From: Pollenia angustigena
Taxonomy: Eukaryota; Arthropoda; Insecta; Diptera; Polleniidae
NCBI GenBank assembly: GCA_930367215.1
Contig: OV884057.1
Coordinates: 111,501,284 to 111,565,283, forward strand
DNA: 64,000 nucleotides
Reading direction: 5' to 3'
Shown: positions 46,616 to 58,186 of the stretch, one piece after another
How the letters are laid out: each line of letters begins with the position of its first letter
How positions within the stretch are numbered: position 1 is the first letter of the stretch
Program-made: the position numbers and the translations under genes
Notes under the pieces: generated by a model
Databases searched by the model: none
Told to the model about the DNA's origin: nothing
What the model saw: the letters and a program-made list of their open reading frames with translations, nothing else

Positions 46616-47898
46616 AAGGGTGTTTTTTTTTAAGCTAGATAGAACTTTAAATTGTAAAAAGTAACACAAAAAATTAAATTTTGATGAAATATTTTTTTTA
46701 TCGTTTCAGTATACTCTGACAAATCATCATGAATAGACTCACGCTTGAACAACGCTACAAAATTATCCAAATTTACTTTGAAAATCAGTCGTCGATTCGC
46801 GCAACTTATAGACGACTTCGTCATTTTTATGGCGTACATAATCGTCCATCTGAACAAGCCATTCGTCGAACTGTGGATAGATTTCGTACCACATACTCTC
46901 TAGAGGATGCAATAACACCAACACGTCGAAGGAATGTGCGTACTGAAGAGAATATCGCCGCTGTAAACGAAAGTGTAGAAGAAGATCCAAATTTATCGAT
47001 TCGTCGTCGGTCGCAGGAATTGGGGCTCTGTCCGTCCACTACGTGGAAAATTTTGCGCAAAGATCTCGGCCTACACCCGTATAAGATCCAGCTGGGGCAG
47101 GAATTGAAGCCACGAGACCATTATATGCGTCGTTCTTTCGCCGATTGGGCTCTAGAGCAGTTGGCAACTGACCCGTTGTTTTATCGCAAAATTGTGTTCA
47201 GCGATGAGGCGCATCTTTGGCTTAACGGGTTTGTTAATAAGCAAAATTGCCGCATATGGAGCGAGACCAATCCACAAGAGACCCTACAGACTCCATTACA
47301 TCCAGAAAAATGCACCGTTTGGTGCGGTTTTCACGCTGGTGGCATCATCGGACCTTATTTCTTCAAAAATGAGGCCGGAGCTCGCGTTACGGTCAATGGA
47401 GATCGTTACCGCACCATGATCAATGATTTTTTGTTTGAAAATATGGATGACATTGATCCGGAGGAGATGTGGTTTCAACAGGATGGCGCTACGTGCCATA
47501 CGGCGAACGCAACCATCGACTTATTGAAATCAAAATTTGGCGATAAGTTGATTTCGAGAAATGGACCTGTCAATTGGCCTCCTCTCGATTATTTCCTGTG
47601 GGGCTACGTGAAGTCACTGGTTTATGCTGATAAACCAGCAACAATTGACGCCTTGGAGGCCAGCATTGTTCGTGTTATTCGTGACATACGGCCAGCAGTG
47701 CTCGAAAAAGTGGCCCAAAATTGGACGTCCAGAATGCGCTTCGTCAAGAACAGCCGCGGTGCCCATAGGCCCGAAATCATTTTCAAATGTTAATGTCACG
47801 TATTGATCTTTCGAATAAAAAAAAAATTTTGATTACAATTTAATTTTTTGTGTTATTTTTTACAATTTCAAGTTCTATCGGGCTTAAAAAACACCCTT
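46616..47898 (+). mobile_element. mariner-family transposon, 1283 bp, TA TSD
   Basis: The inverted ends start AAGGGTGTTTTTT and run about 63 bp with few mismatches (46616-46680 and 47836-47898). TA flanks both sides (46614-46615 and 47899-47900). The size, TA target and single transposase frame are typical of mariner-like elements. It sits inside the hAT at 44797 and looks young: the termini and reading frame are almost undamaged. Confidence 0.93.
46729..47793 (+). CDS. mariner-family transposase, internally deleted (354 aa)
   Basis: It would cut and paste the surrounding transposon in the nucleus. Residues 1-110 hold two helix-turn-helix regions that bind the terminal repeats (LTLEQRYKII... 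and LSIRRRSQELGLCPSTTWKI). HPYKIQLGQELKP (116-128) is the conserved block ahead of the catalytic domain. The first catalytic Asp is D159 in VFSDEAH and the second is D252 in FQQDGATCHTA. The third should lie a few residues after WPP (283-285). Instead WPP joins directly to LDYFLWGYVK (286-295), so about seven residues including the third Asp are missing. The deletion is in frame and the rest is intact to residue 354, close to the usual ~345-355. The start is the first ATG after the left terminal repeat. DNA binding is likely retained; catalysis is very unlikely. Confidence 0.92.
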   Translation: MNRLTLEQRYKIIQIYFENQSSIRATYRRLRHFYGVHNRPSEQAIRRTVDRFRTTYSLEDAITPTRRRNVRTEENIAAVNESVEEDPNLSIRRRSQELGLCPSTTWKILRKDLGLHPYKIQLGQELKPRDHYMRRSFADWALEQLATDPLFYRKIVFSDEAHLWLNGFVNKQNCRIWSETNPQETLQTPLHPEKCTVWCGFHAGGIIGPYFFKNEAGARVTVNGDRYRTMINDFLFENMDDIDPEEMWFQQDGATCHTANATIDLLKSKFGDKLISRNGPVNWPPLDYFLWGYVKSLVYADKPATIDALEASIVRVIRDIRPAVLEKVAQNWTSRMRFVKNSRGAHRPEIIFKC

Positions 47899-48109
47899 TA
47901 TAAAAATATCTTGCATCTTCATTTGTTTTTTTTTTTTTTTGCTCAATACAAATTTACTAGTCATACCTAATAATAATAAAAAATAAGATTATTCATATCA
48001 CCTATTTTGTTACAGTTGTTTGGTGTGATTCGTTTTATTCGTTTGATTCGTGTTATTTGGTGTAGTTTGTGTTATTCGTTTGTTTCGTTGTTTTGTGGAG
48101 TATATTTCG

Positions 48110-48851
48110 CAGTGATGCCAACTTTTTGAGAGTAAAAAGCACTTTAAAATTTAAAAAAAGCACTAAAAAGCACTATTTCGAGCAAAAAAAAGCGTAAAAA
48201 AGCACTAAGCTATTTTTACAATTTAATAAAACACATAACAAGCTGCATTCCGCTGTGCCGAATATTATATAACTCCAAAATTTAAAACAAAGGCGACGGC
48301 GTTGATGTGGACCATTTTCATTTAAGATTAAATCATAAATATATTTACATTTGTATATAAATATTTTTAAATCTTTAATAAAAATAATATCATCGAAAGC
48401 ATTTGGATCATTATCAGCTGAGTTTGAATTGGCCATAAAACAGTTTAAAAGTAATACAAAAGCGCATGAAAAATGGCAGGTTACACAACGTTCGTTATAA
48501 AAGCAATTACTGTCAGCTTTTCGTTTTTTTGTACGGTTTCCGACTGCATTGTTTTAAACAATTCCTTATATTTTCTAAGCCATTTTCTATTTTTGAAACA
48601 GTATCTACATCTTTCAAAAAATGTTTACCAAAATACATTGTTTTTATTACGATTACTAAATATGTATGTTGTCAACGCTAAAAAGTGCAACGTTTCATTC
48701 TTTTAAAAAGGCACTTAAAAGCACTGTGAGAAATTGTTAAAAGCACTGTAAATACCCGCTTTTCAAAAACGGGTGTTTAACAAAATTTCGGGTATTGCAT
48801 AAACAAAAAAGCACCAAAAAATACCCGAAAGGGACCAAAATGGCAACGCTG
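48110..48851 (-). mobile_element. hAT element family H1, short copy (742 bp)
   Basis: CAGTGATGCCAACTTT and AAAATGGCAACGCTG are the ends. The TSD ATATTTCG is perfect (48102-48109 and 48852-48859). The element is the opposite-orientation sister of 15685-17763 and lacks that copy's nested inserts. AAAAAGCACT words mark both ends. Confidence 0.92.
48173..48436 (-). pseudogene. Coding remnant in the H1 hAT element
   Basis: An 87-codon frame includes NENGPHQRRRLCFKFWSYII and a FGTAECSLLCVLL hydrophobic stretch. The equivalent DNA in the other H1 copy preserves much of this but is split by insertions near 16715. I do not recognise the domain. It may be part of a degenerate hAT transposase or a captured host segment. 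Its preservation in two independent copies is the only support. Confidence 0.35.
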
Positions 48852-49273
48852 ATATTTCGTGCTCTTTACACTTCGTATTTGGTCGTTTATAACACATAAA
48901 TTTAAATTCATTTGCATTTGTGTGTTTATATTCTTTTCGTGCTTTATGTGTTTTTCACAATACAGAATTTGATTCGTTAGCAAAATGCAATCGACAATCA
49001 GTAGTTGAAAAACAAACGAATGTTTTCAAACGGCATTCAAATGCATTCGTGCAGGGCTTTAATATTTACTCTCTTTTTTATTAAAAAAAATTATTTTTTG
49101 TAAAATACATGTGGGGTTTGTTTACATACGCAAAACAATGTCGCATACTTTGCAGGAATTAAATCGGCAAATTGTTCAAACTCGCATGATAGGTTACATC
49201 GATTCATGTCAAAATTTTCGTGTGAAATAATAAATGTTGCTCAACATTTTTCAAAAATTTGAACAGAGTACTA

Positions 49274-50439
49274 GGTTTAGACTAAAACAAATCCCACTAG
49301 CGGAAATGGCTATTATATGCATTAATATTGCCGCAATATTTAATACATTTTGTTTTCCAGATTCAACCTAAAATTTACCACATGTGCCATAAAAATCCAA
49401 CTTCTAAATAACGCAATTTTAAATATAAATGATTTTTAATGGAAATAGAAAACTTCAAAATGCAATTGCTACTTTTAACCATTTCTTAGGTTTTCTAAAT
49501 CATTATTTGAAATATAGGAAAATATAGTTGGGGACTTCTGTACTTGAAAGATACAACAACCAATAACCAAGAAAGTAAAGGCATGCACAATTCTAAACTC
49601 TATGCTGTAGAGTCGCTTTCATAAACATACTGAAGAGAAGTGTAGACGGAGAATTAACGGATGTGTGTAAACGTGAAGAAGCAAAAACAAATGCTTCATT
49701 ATAGTGAAACTGCGAGCATAATTTTTTTTTTCAAACTGAAAAGAGAATGGAAAATACACACAGTAATGAGTGTGGAAACACATTCCCAGAAGCGAATTTT
49801 TCGATTACAGAAGCGATGATGTGATAGACACGAATAAGATAGTAATGCACACCATCTCAGTTACAACCTTGTAGACTTTTTCGAATGCATTGCTGCATTT
49901 ATGGAGTGAACGCCTGCCTACCACTTGCACACAAAGTAAGCGGGATTGTAAAGTGTTCATTTAATCAATATAAACTCATTACTGCTTCACATACATAAGC
50001 ATGCAGTAGACAGTCTATACAAATTGTCCCTCACTACGTGGGCAAGTAGTAGGCGTCTTGCACACTACTTCCCTCACATTGTAAGCAGGTAGCCTTTTTA
50101 GATTTTTGCGTTATTTCAGAATTATTGATTTTTAACTATTTTCAAGATATTCAAACCAGACTTTCGTTATAAAATGAAAAAATATATATTAAACTAGCAA
50201 TATAAACTACTTAACAAAGTAGCACATGAAAAATAACGGGACAAAACAAAAATCTGCATATGTATATACATACGTATAGAATATATCAGCACATTTTAAA
50301 AGAGGAACGAAGTTCATATTTGTAAATTTCATACACTGCCGTCATACACTTTTAAGCTAGAATTCATTCAACACAAAGTGTGACAAAGTTCATTGAAGCG
50401 ATGTGATGTGGTATGCAAAGTTCGCCGCTGGGTTATTTA
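49274..50439. other. Unassigned sequence
   Basis: No gene or paired termini were seen. There are short CATACATAAGCATGC runs and A-rich stretches. Confidence 0.25.
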
Positions 50440-50670
50440 TCTTCGAACGCTATACCACCACTAGTGGCGAATGAGGGTATACTAAGTTGGACATTCTGTT
50501 GAAACTTTTTTAATATCCATCTTAGAACCCAAAAGCACATATTTTGGTTCCTTGAGTTATTCTAAATCGATTTAGCCATGTTTGTCTGTTAAAATCACGC
50601 TCACTTTAAAAGAAGAAACTCTTTCTAGTTCTCCTAAGTAGTTTGGGATTGAAAGGACAATAGGGCAATG
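50440..50670 (-). repeat. Dispersed repeat family A, minus-strand end
   Basis: TATACCACCACTAGTGGCGAATGAGGGTATA-type sequence followed by the inverse of CTTAGAATACCTCAAG matches the 3' part of the copy at 22399-22800. Confidence 0.55.
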
Positions 50671-51050
50671 TGGAACAATCTCCACAAAAAAAAGAAATTT
50701 CCAAAAAATGCATTAGTGTATTTAAATTTGCTCAAATTTAGGCTTTTAAATAAAAAAAATCACTATACTTTGTGATGGACGATCTATATTAATGTGACGC
50801 GCAAAATAGAAAGGGACCTAAGGGCTTTGTTTACGAGAGCCATTTTATCTTTGTATCTTTGGTGTACCATCACTGAGCGTGTTGGTATTGGTTTCATTTG
50901 AAAGCGACACATCTCAACCTTGTTGGTTAACATTGAAAACGCGCGTAGGTCGTCCCTACCTCTTGTTTTGTGTAGTTGGTTTTTACTGTTCCCTTTACCT
51001 TACTGGTCCCTTTCTCTATGCGTTGTCACATATATTTACTACTAGCTTAA

Positions 51051-51561
51051 CCCAGTGCGCTTCGCTACACTGCTTTAACCACGTTTGAAGACTCTCCCTT
51101 TAATAGTTTTTCAGTTGAGAGATATTTAATATCCTATGAGAGGTATTTCCCCCCCTGCGCATGTCCGCTTTATTATTATTTTCAGTAGTGTAGTATACCA
51201 TAAGAGTGACTTCCACAAAGTTTGAACATTCTCACTATAACAGTTCTTAAGATATGCGATATTAAACATTGGCGTCCTATGGTGGGTACCACTTCCTCCG
51301 CTGCTATTTTATTTCAAGTTTGGGGCTTAGAAGATCATACTACCAAAAGTTCAACAAAATGAGTGCAGCGGCTTTTAAGATATGCGATATTTAATATTGG
51401 CATCCTATGGGGGTACCGATTCCCCTGCCCTTATCGAAAAAATAAGTAGCCTATTTTATTTTTAGGGCTCACGCGATGTTACTGCAGGAAAATCGGTTCA
51501 GTAGTTTAGGAGTCTATAAGCCAACAAACAAACAAACAAACATACAAACATTTTTGATTTT
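51051..51561 (+). repeat. RTE-type non-autonomous repeat R, short copy (511 bp)
   Basis: It begins ACTAGCTTAACCCAGTGCG and ends with a GTTCAGTAGTTTAGGAGTCT block followed by (CAAA)n and TTTTTATAT. That tail resembles RTE-clade LINE 3' ends. It has one internal ~400-bp unit, with no reading frame. Confidence 0.65.
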
Positions 51562-51802
51562 TATATCGAGCCCTTACCGCGAAAATAACGTAAGCGACAT
51601 GATTTTCAATTTTCGTTTTTTTTAATAAATGACATTTTTGGCAACACTTGCATCATCTCCTAAAATGTCATGGTCACTTAAGGTACCGTTACGATTTTAT
51701 AGCAAGAACAATTTTATTGTAAGCGACAAATTTCATACAAAATTTATATGAAATAAAATAAAAAAGCTCTCTCCTGTAAAATTTGATTTACAGGTCGATA
51801 TA
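51562..51802. mobile_element. MITE family M, divergent copy 3
   Basis: ATATCGAGCCCTTACCGCG at the left and TACAGGTCGATATATA at the right are the ends. The core keeps GGTACCGTTACGATTTT, which aligns with the conserved GTAACGGTACTTCC, but it is much more diverged than the other copies. Confidence 0.5.
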
Positions 51803-52984
51803 TATACTAGCTTAACCTGGTGCGCTTTGCTACACTGCTTTAACCACTTCTTCAGTTGAGAGATATTTAATGCATCCTATGGAATGTTTGTATGAACATT
51901 CTTACTATAACAGTTCTTAAGATATGCCAAATTTAAACATTGGCGTCCTATGGGGGGTTACATTTCCCCGCTGCTATTTTATTTCAATTTTGGGATATAG
52001 AAGATCATACTACAAAAAGTTCAACAAAATGAGTGCAGCGGCTCTAAATTATATTTCTATCTATGCAGGCGCGGATCCAGCTTGAGCCTTAGTGAGCCTA
52101 AAAGTTTATTAAAAACAATATGTGTATTAGGGTAAGTACTTTTTGCAATTTTCGTGAAAATAGATGGTGAAAAAATATTAAGAAATTATGTATTTTCGCG
52201 ATCGTGAAGAAAATTTCCGCACCAAGCCCGATAAAGCTTTGAATTTCAATTTTTCTCCTTACTATACAAAATTAACATTTGATAAATTTTAAGTATTTTC
52301 TAATAATTTCATGAATATAACAGGATCTTACCATTTGTACGGAAGAAGGGCGCAAAAAAAATCGCGACTCTATTTCGCGGTTTTTTTAAAAAACTAAATT
52401 TTAATGGCAAATGATAGATGTTGTGATAGATGAGTTGTTTGGCGGAACGAGCTATTAAAGTTGCACAAGATACTTTTCTATTATTAAATCAACTCGCACT
52501 TAAAACTTAAAATTTATTTCTTTAAACCCAAAAAATAGCTTTACATTTTTGTTATACAGCTGCTTATATTATGTATTTATGCCTGTATTCATAACAATAT
52601 TTTAAATTTAATAAAGGCTTGAAAACCAAATTTTCTTTGAAAATGTTCCTTAATAAACGTTTATTAAATTTTATAATCATGTATGAATATGGGGGCTAAA
52701 ATATATAGTATATATAAACAATAAATGTACCATATATAATGTGTATGGAAATTAAGAAAAAAAAAAAATTTTTAAGGAGCTTAAGAAATTGCATTTGGTG
52801 CGGAAACTTTTTTGGCCTAAAAAAATTATTTTCAATTAAAAATTATTTTCTCATTATGCGCGTAAACAAATACTAAATTGCCCATCTTGTGGTGGGATGA
52901 AGAAATTTTGTCCAAAAAAAGTCATTCCCTAATTAAAAAAACTCAACAAAAACGTTAAATAAAATATAAGATCAGTTTAATATA

Positions 52985-54398
52985 CATCTTCTTTTTAAAT
53001 AAGCAATTTATGATTTCCTTGTGAGGCAAATTTAGACAGTAGAGTCTATCTTCTGTCATTGTTGATCCGAGCCATGTTTTTATTCGACGAAGGGCAGGAA
53101 ATGACCTCCCGCTCGTTACTTTACTGACGAGCATTGAAACGTTAATTTGAAAAATTTTTCTTAGATCTTCATCACAGTTTATTAAAGCATCTACAATGTT
53201 ATCTGATAGATCAGGCTCAAGTTTAGATGTTAGTAGGGATATCTATTGGGAAAGTTGTTATGAGATCTTCTAAAATAAATTCAATAAGACGAATGTAACC
53301 TACAACTCGGTAGTAATCTTCAACATTTTGGATGTGATTATTTCGTTCAAATCTTGTCTTCTCGATAGGAACCTCGATTTGAACGCAAATAACTTTAACT
53401 TTTTCAAAAATCGCTTTTAATTGTTCTTCGGCTTTATTTCTTTTCTGTTCAAGGCACATGATTGAAGTTTTGATAAAGCTTGATCCTTTTTGAAGATCTA
53501 TATCGTGCTTTTGTAAAATGATACTAAGTGGCTGTGTAACAATAGGTATCACACTTAGGCCCGTTTTCACAACTTACCGATAGCTTAAAGTAGACTTTAA
53601 ATGGCCCGTTAAAAAGTGTTCCATTATTAAAACTTTACTTTAACCTTAAGTGAGCGATAAAGTAGATTAAAGTTAATCCTACCTGGTAGGTTAAAGTAAA
53701 GTTGTTATAATGGAACACTTTTTATACGGCCGATAAAATCTTACCATTAGCTATCGGTCAGTTGTGAAAACGAGCCTTAATATGTATATTTAAATTTAAG
53801 AGTACACTTGTTGCAAAGACGCATAATGAAGAGAGTTTGGCTCCCAAATACTTTGCTAAAACTGCGTTTCGCTTAGGATAATTATATAATAAAAAAATTT
53901 GTCGTTTCTTTAACAAATGATACAAATTTTTGTATTAATGGCACTTTATTGCTTTTAGAAATTGAGTTGTTCGATTTATGAGAATAGCAAGGCATTTGTT
54001 TCGCATTTGTCGCTTTTCCAGAAATTTTGAACAGCTCTATTTTCTGCTGACATTAGAGAACACCCATCTGTTCCATCTCCTACACAATTTTTTAGGTCAA
54101 GACCAAAATTTGTCAAAGCTTTAAGAACTATTGATAATAGTGCCTTCGCATCAATTGACACATCAACGCCATCAATATGTTTTGAAGCTTCTTCAAATGC
54201 GTTTACAACAAAGCCAATAAATTCTTCCCTAAAAACGTTTTGTTGTATGTCGAAATATCTTAGAGAGAAGTGAATCTGGCTTTTCCCCGATAAATCCGTG
54301 CTTTCGTCAAAAATTATCGAATAGAATTTTGATTCATAAAATACATAAATATTGCAAATGCTATGGCTTTTTAATAATTCAACCGCACGCATTATCAA
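52985..54398 (-). pseudogene. Degenerate hAT transposase (DESTD type)
   Basis: The minus strand first encodes (54398-53976) FYSIIFDESTDLSGKSQIHF, the first catalytic block, then KNCVGDGTDGCSLMSAENRA, the block with the second catalytic Asp. A MITE (53558-53776) interrupts. After it, 53570-53223 gives QPLSIILQKHDIDLQK and VEDYYRVVGYI, matching the middle of the family. The end (about 53220-52985) gives VTSGRSFPALRRIKTWLGST and EDRLYCLNL, the C-terminal dimerisation region with the SFS.LRRIK.YLRST pattern. The blocks fit the ZMYM/THAP0-like hAT group. Frameshifts, a missing stretch between the first and second parts, and the MITE make it inactive. Confidence 0.8.
53558..53776. mobile_element. 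219-bp MITE with TTA TSD inside the hAT transposase
   Basis: GGCCCGTTTTCACAACTTAC and the inverse TTGTGAAAACGAGCC bound it. TTA lies at 53555-53557 and 53777-53779. The arms continue as CCGATAGCTTAAAG/GCTATCGG, and internally TGTTCCATTATTAAAACTTT appears again inverted. It fits PIF/Harbinger-type MITEs. Confidence 0.85.
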
Positions 54399-56475
54399 GT
54401 CAAACGTTTAGTCTTTGGCACCTGCTGGGATTGAATGTAGAATAATAAGTAATTGAATACGGTAAACTAGATGTTTCTTTGGAAATATTGAATAAATAAC
54501 TATTAGGATTAACATATGGACTAGATAACCCGTGCGAATATTTCGCACCGTTAGTTGTCATTTTTGTAATATAAAATGAAAACAAGTAATAGAAATTTTA
54601 GTAACTTCAATACATTTTAAAATATAATTTTTATCAATGAAAATATTCATTTTTCAATTTCTTATTATTTTTCGTCATTAGTGTTAGAAATAAGCTTTAC
54701 AATGAGATATCATTCATTAAATTTGATCCGGTGGTATGGGAGATATTTACAACCGACAAAAAAAGTGCTTTAGAAATAATATATATGATACTTATTGAAA
54801 ATCGTTAGAGATTCAATAAAAAAAATACTTATTGAAAATTTCGTTAGATTCCATAAAAAAAACAAAAAAAACCTTGCTGGGATTTTCAAAAATTTTGTAC
54901 ATTAAAAAATATATTATTATTAGGAATTCTTGTATTATCGAAATTAACAAAACATATTTTTATAATTTACGGGGGGGAAATTTCCTTATTTCCCCCCCCC
55001 CTGAATCCGCGCCTGTATCTATGAGGTGTACTGCTCCTCCTCTGTCTACCCCGACCATTTCTATATTGCAATTTAAAGTTTGCCATAATAGAAGCTTTAA
55101 CCGCGTTTGAAGACTCTCCCTTTAATAGTTCTTCATTTGAGCTATATTTAATATATGCATCCTATGGAAGGTATTTCCCCCCTGCGCCTACCCGATTTAT
55201 TTTTATTTTCAAAAGTGCAGTATACCATAAGTGTGACTTCTACAAAGTTTGAACATTCTAACTATAACAGTTTTTAAGATGTCCGATATTAAACATTGGC
55301 GTCCTATGTTGGGTAACACTTCCCCGCTGCTAGGCTCAGAAGATCCTACTACCCAAAGTTCAACAAATTGCTTGCAGCGGCTCCTACTCTGGCTACCCAG
55401 CCCATTTCTTTATTGAAATTTATAGTTTAACATAATAGTAGCTTTAACCACGTTTGAAGACTATCCCTTAAATAGTTCTTCAGTTGAGCGATTTTTAATA
55501 TATGGATCCTATGGGAGGTATTTCCCCTCTTGAGCCTACTCGCATTATTTCTATTTTCAAAAGTGTAGTATACCATAAGAGTGACTTCTGCAAATTTTGA
55601 ACATTCTCACTATAACAGTTCTTAAGATATGCGATATTTAACATTGGCGTCCTATGGTGGGTAACACTTCTCCCGCTGCTATTTTATTTCAATTTTGGGG
55701 CTCAGAAGATCCTACTACCAAAAGTTCAGCAAAATGCGTGAAGCAGCTCTGAAGATATGCGATATTTAACATTGGCGTCCTATGGTGGGTAACACTTCCC
55801 CCGCTGCTATTTTGTTTCCATTTTGGGGCTCAGAAGATCCTACTACCAAAAGTTCAATAAATTGCTTGCAGCGGCTCTTATTAATATGTCTATCTATTAG
55901 GGGAACTGCTCCTCCTCTGTTCACCCCACCCATTACTATATTGAAAGTTTAAGTTTGCTATAATAGTAGCTTTAACCACGTTTGAAGACTCTCCCTTTAA
56001 TAGTTCTTCAGTTGAGCGATATTTAATATCCTGTGAGAGGTATTTCCCCCCTGCGCCTACCCGCTTTATTTTTATTTTCAATAGTGTAGTATACCATAAG
56101 AGTGACTTCTACAAAATTTGAACATTCTCACTATAACAGTTCTTAAGATATGCGATATTAACATTGGCGTCCTATAGGGGAAACCACTTCCCCCGCTTCT
56201 ACTTTATTTCAAATTTGGGGCTGAGAAGATTTTACTACCAAAAGTTCAACAAAATGCGTGAAGCGGCTCTTAAGATATGCGATATTTAATATTGGCATCC
56301 AATGGGGGGTACCAATTCCCCTGCCCCTATCGAAAAAATAAGTAAGCTATTTTATTTTTAGGGCTTACGTGATGCTACTGTAAAAATTTCAGTAAAATCA
56401 GTTCAGTAGTTTAGGAGTCTATAAGCCAACATTCAAACAAACAAACATACAAACATTTTTTATTTTTATATATAT

Positions 56476-58186
56476 ACTAGCTTAACCCGTTGCGCTTCGC
56501 TTCACTGCTTTAACCACCTTTGAAGACTCTCCCTTTAATAGTTCTTCAGTAGAGAGATATTTAATTTTATTTTTAAAAGTGTAGTATACCATAAGAGTGA
56601 CTTCTACAAAGTTTGAACATTCTTACTATAACAGTTCTTGAGATGAGAGATATTAAACATCATCGTTCTATGGGGGGTAGCACTTCTCCCGCTGCTATAT
56701 TATTTGAATTTTGGTGCTCAGAAGATCCTACTACCAAAAGTTCAACAAAATGCGTGCAGCGGCTCTTATTAATATTTCTATATATGAGGGGTACTGCTTC
56801 TACTCTGTCTACACCGCCCATTTTTATATTCAAATTTATAGTTTACCATAATAGTAGCTTTAAACACGTTTGAAGACTCTCCCTTTAATATTTCTTCAGT
56901 TGAGCAATATTTAATACATGCATCCTACGGGAGGTGTTTCCCCCTGCGCCTTCCCGCTTTATTTTTATTTTCAAAAGTGTAGTACACCATAAGAGTGACT
57001 TCCACAAAGTTTGAACATTCTCACTACAACAGTTCTTAAGATATGCGATATTAAACATTGGCGTCCTATGGTGGGTACCACTTCCCCCGCTGCTATTTTG
57101 TTTAAATTTTGGGGTTCAGAAGATCATACTACCAAAGGTCCAACAAAATGTGTGCAGTGGCTCTTATTAATATTTCTATCTTTGAGGGGTACTGCTCCTC
57201 CCCTGTCTACCCCGCCTATTTTTATATTGAAATTTATAGTTTACCCTAATAGAAGCTCTAACCACGTTTGAAGACTTTCTCTTTAAAAGTTCTTCAGTTG
57301 AGCGATATTTAATATATGCATACTATGGGAGGTGTTTCCCCCATGCGCCTTCCCGCTTTATTTTTATTTTGGAAAGTGTAGTATACCATAAGTGTGACTT
57401 CTACAAAGTTTGAACATTCTAACTTTAATAATTTTTAAGATATCCGATATTAAACATTGGCGTCCTATGGGGGGTAACACTTTCCCAGCTGCTATTTTGT
57501 TTAAATTTTGGGGCTCAGAAGATCCTACTACCAAAAGTTCAACAAATTGCTTGCAGCGGCTCTTATTAATATTGCTATCTATGAGGGGTACTGCTCCTCC
57601 TCTGTCTACCCCGCCCATTTTTATATTGAAATTTATATTTTACCATAATAGTAGCTTTAACCACGTTTGAAGATTGTTCCTTTAATAGTTCTTCAGTTGA
57701 GCGATATTTAATATATGCATCCTATGGGAGGTATTTCCCCCCCCCGTGCCTACCGCTTTATTTTTATTCTCAATAGAGTAGTATACCATAAGAGTGACTT
57801 CTACAAAGTTTGAACATTCTCACTATAACAGTTCTTAAAATATGCTATATTAAACATTGGCGTCCTATGGGGGGAACCACTTCCCCCGCTACTATTTTAT
57901 TTAAATTTTGGGGCTTAGGAGATCCTACTACCAAAAGTTCAACAAAATGCGTGCAGCGGCTCTTAAGATATGCGATATTTAATATTGGCATCCAATGGGG
58001 GGTACCAATTCCCCTGCCCCTATCGAAAAAATAAGTAGCCTTTTTTATTTTTAGGGCTCACATGATGTTACTGTAAAAATTTCAGGAAAATCGGTTCAGT
58101 AGTTTAGGAGTCTATAAGCCAACAAACAAACACACAAACAAACATACAAACATTTTTCATTTTTATATATATAGATGTAGATATAT
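56476..58186 (+). repeat. RTE-type repeat R with ~400-bp tandem array
   Basis: It begins ACTAGCTTAACCCGTTGCG. The unit marker CATAAGAGTGACTTC (or one-base variants) occurs at about 56590, 56988, 57386 and 57790, a period of 397-404 bp. It ends with GTTCAGTAGTTTAGGAGTCT, (CAAA)n, then TATATATAGATG at about 58186. The similar 74-86-codon frames in each unit come from the tandem repetition and are not separate genes. Confidence 0.75.

Larger units (their letters stand above)
44797..49061. mobile_element. hAT element (4265 bp including nested inserts)
   Basis: TAAAGCCCTACACGAATGC and the inverse GCATTCGTGCAGGGCTTTA form 19-bp termini with one mismatch. The TSD ATATTTAC is perfect (44789-44796 and 49062-49069). 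Without its nested elements it would be about 2 kb. No transposase frame of its own was recognised. Confidence 0.88.
44511..49273. mobile_element. Outer DNA element of a nest (CCTRGTACTCTGTTC ends)
   Basis: CCTGGTACTCTGTTCAACAT at 44511 pairs with GAACAGAGTACTAGG at 49259-49273, extending into ATGTTGA.CAACATTT-like arms. The flanks show no clear TSD. It contains the hAT at 44797-49061, which in turn holds several younger elements. Confidence 0.6.
52066..55015 (-). mobile_element. hAT element with broken transposase (2950 bp)
   Basis: The ends are CAGGCGCGGATCCAG and CTGAATCCGCGCCTG. A perfect 8-bp TSD, TATCTATG, lies at 52058-52065 and 55016-55023. The transposase remnant runs on the minus strand. 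A MITE is inserted in it. Confidence 0.93.
51806..56475 (+). repeat. RTE-type repeat R, long copy split by a hAT
   Basis: It starts ACTAGCTTAACCTGGTGCG and ends (CAAA)n-TTTTTATTTTTATA at 56475. It contains several tandem units of about 350-500 bp marked by CATAAGAGTGACTTC, AACATTGGCGTCCTATGG and CTACTACCAAAAGTTCAACA. The hAT 52066-55015 interrupts one of them. Confidence 0.7.

Noticed and set aside
57011..57670. Series of similar 86-codon frames as a gene family
   Set aside because: They repeat with the 400-bp tandem unit and change with its point mutations. There is no start context or domain.
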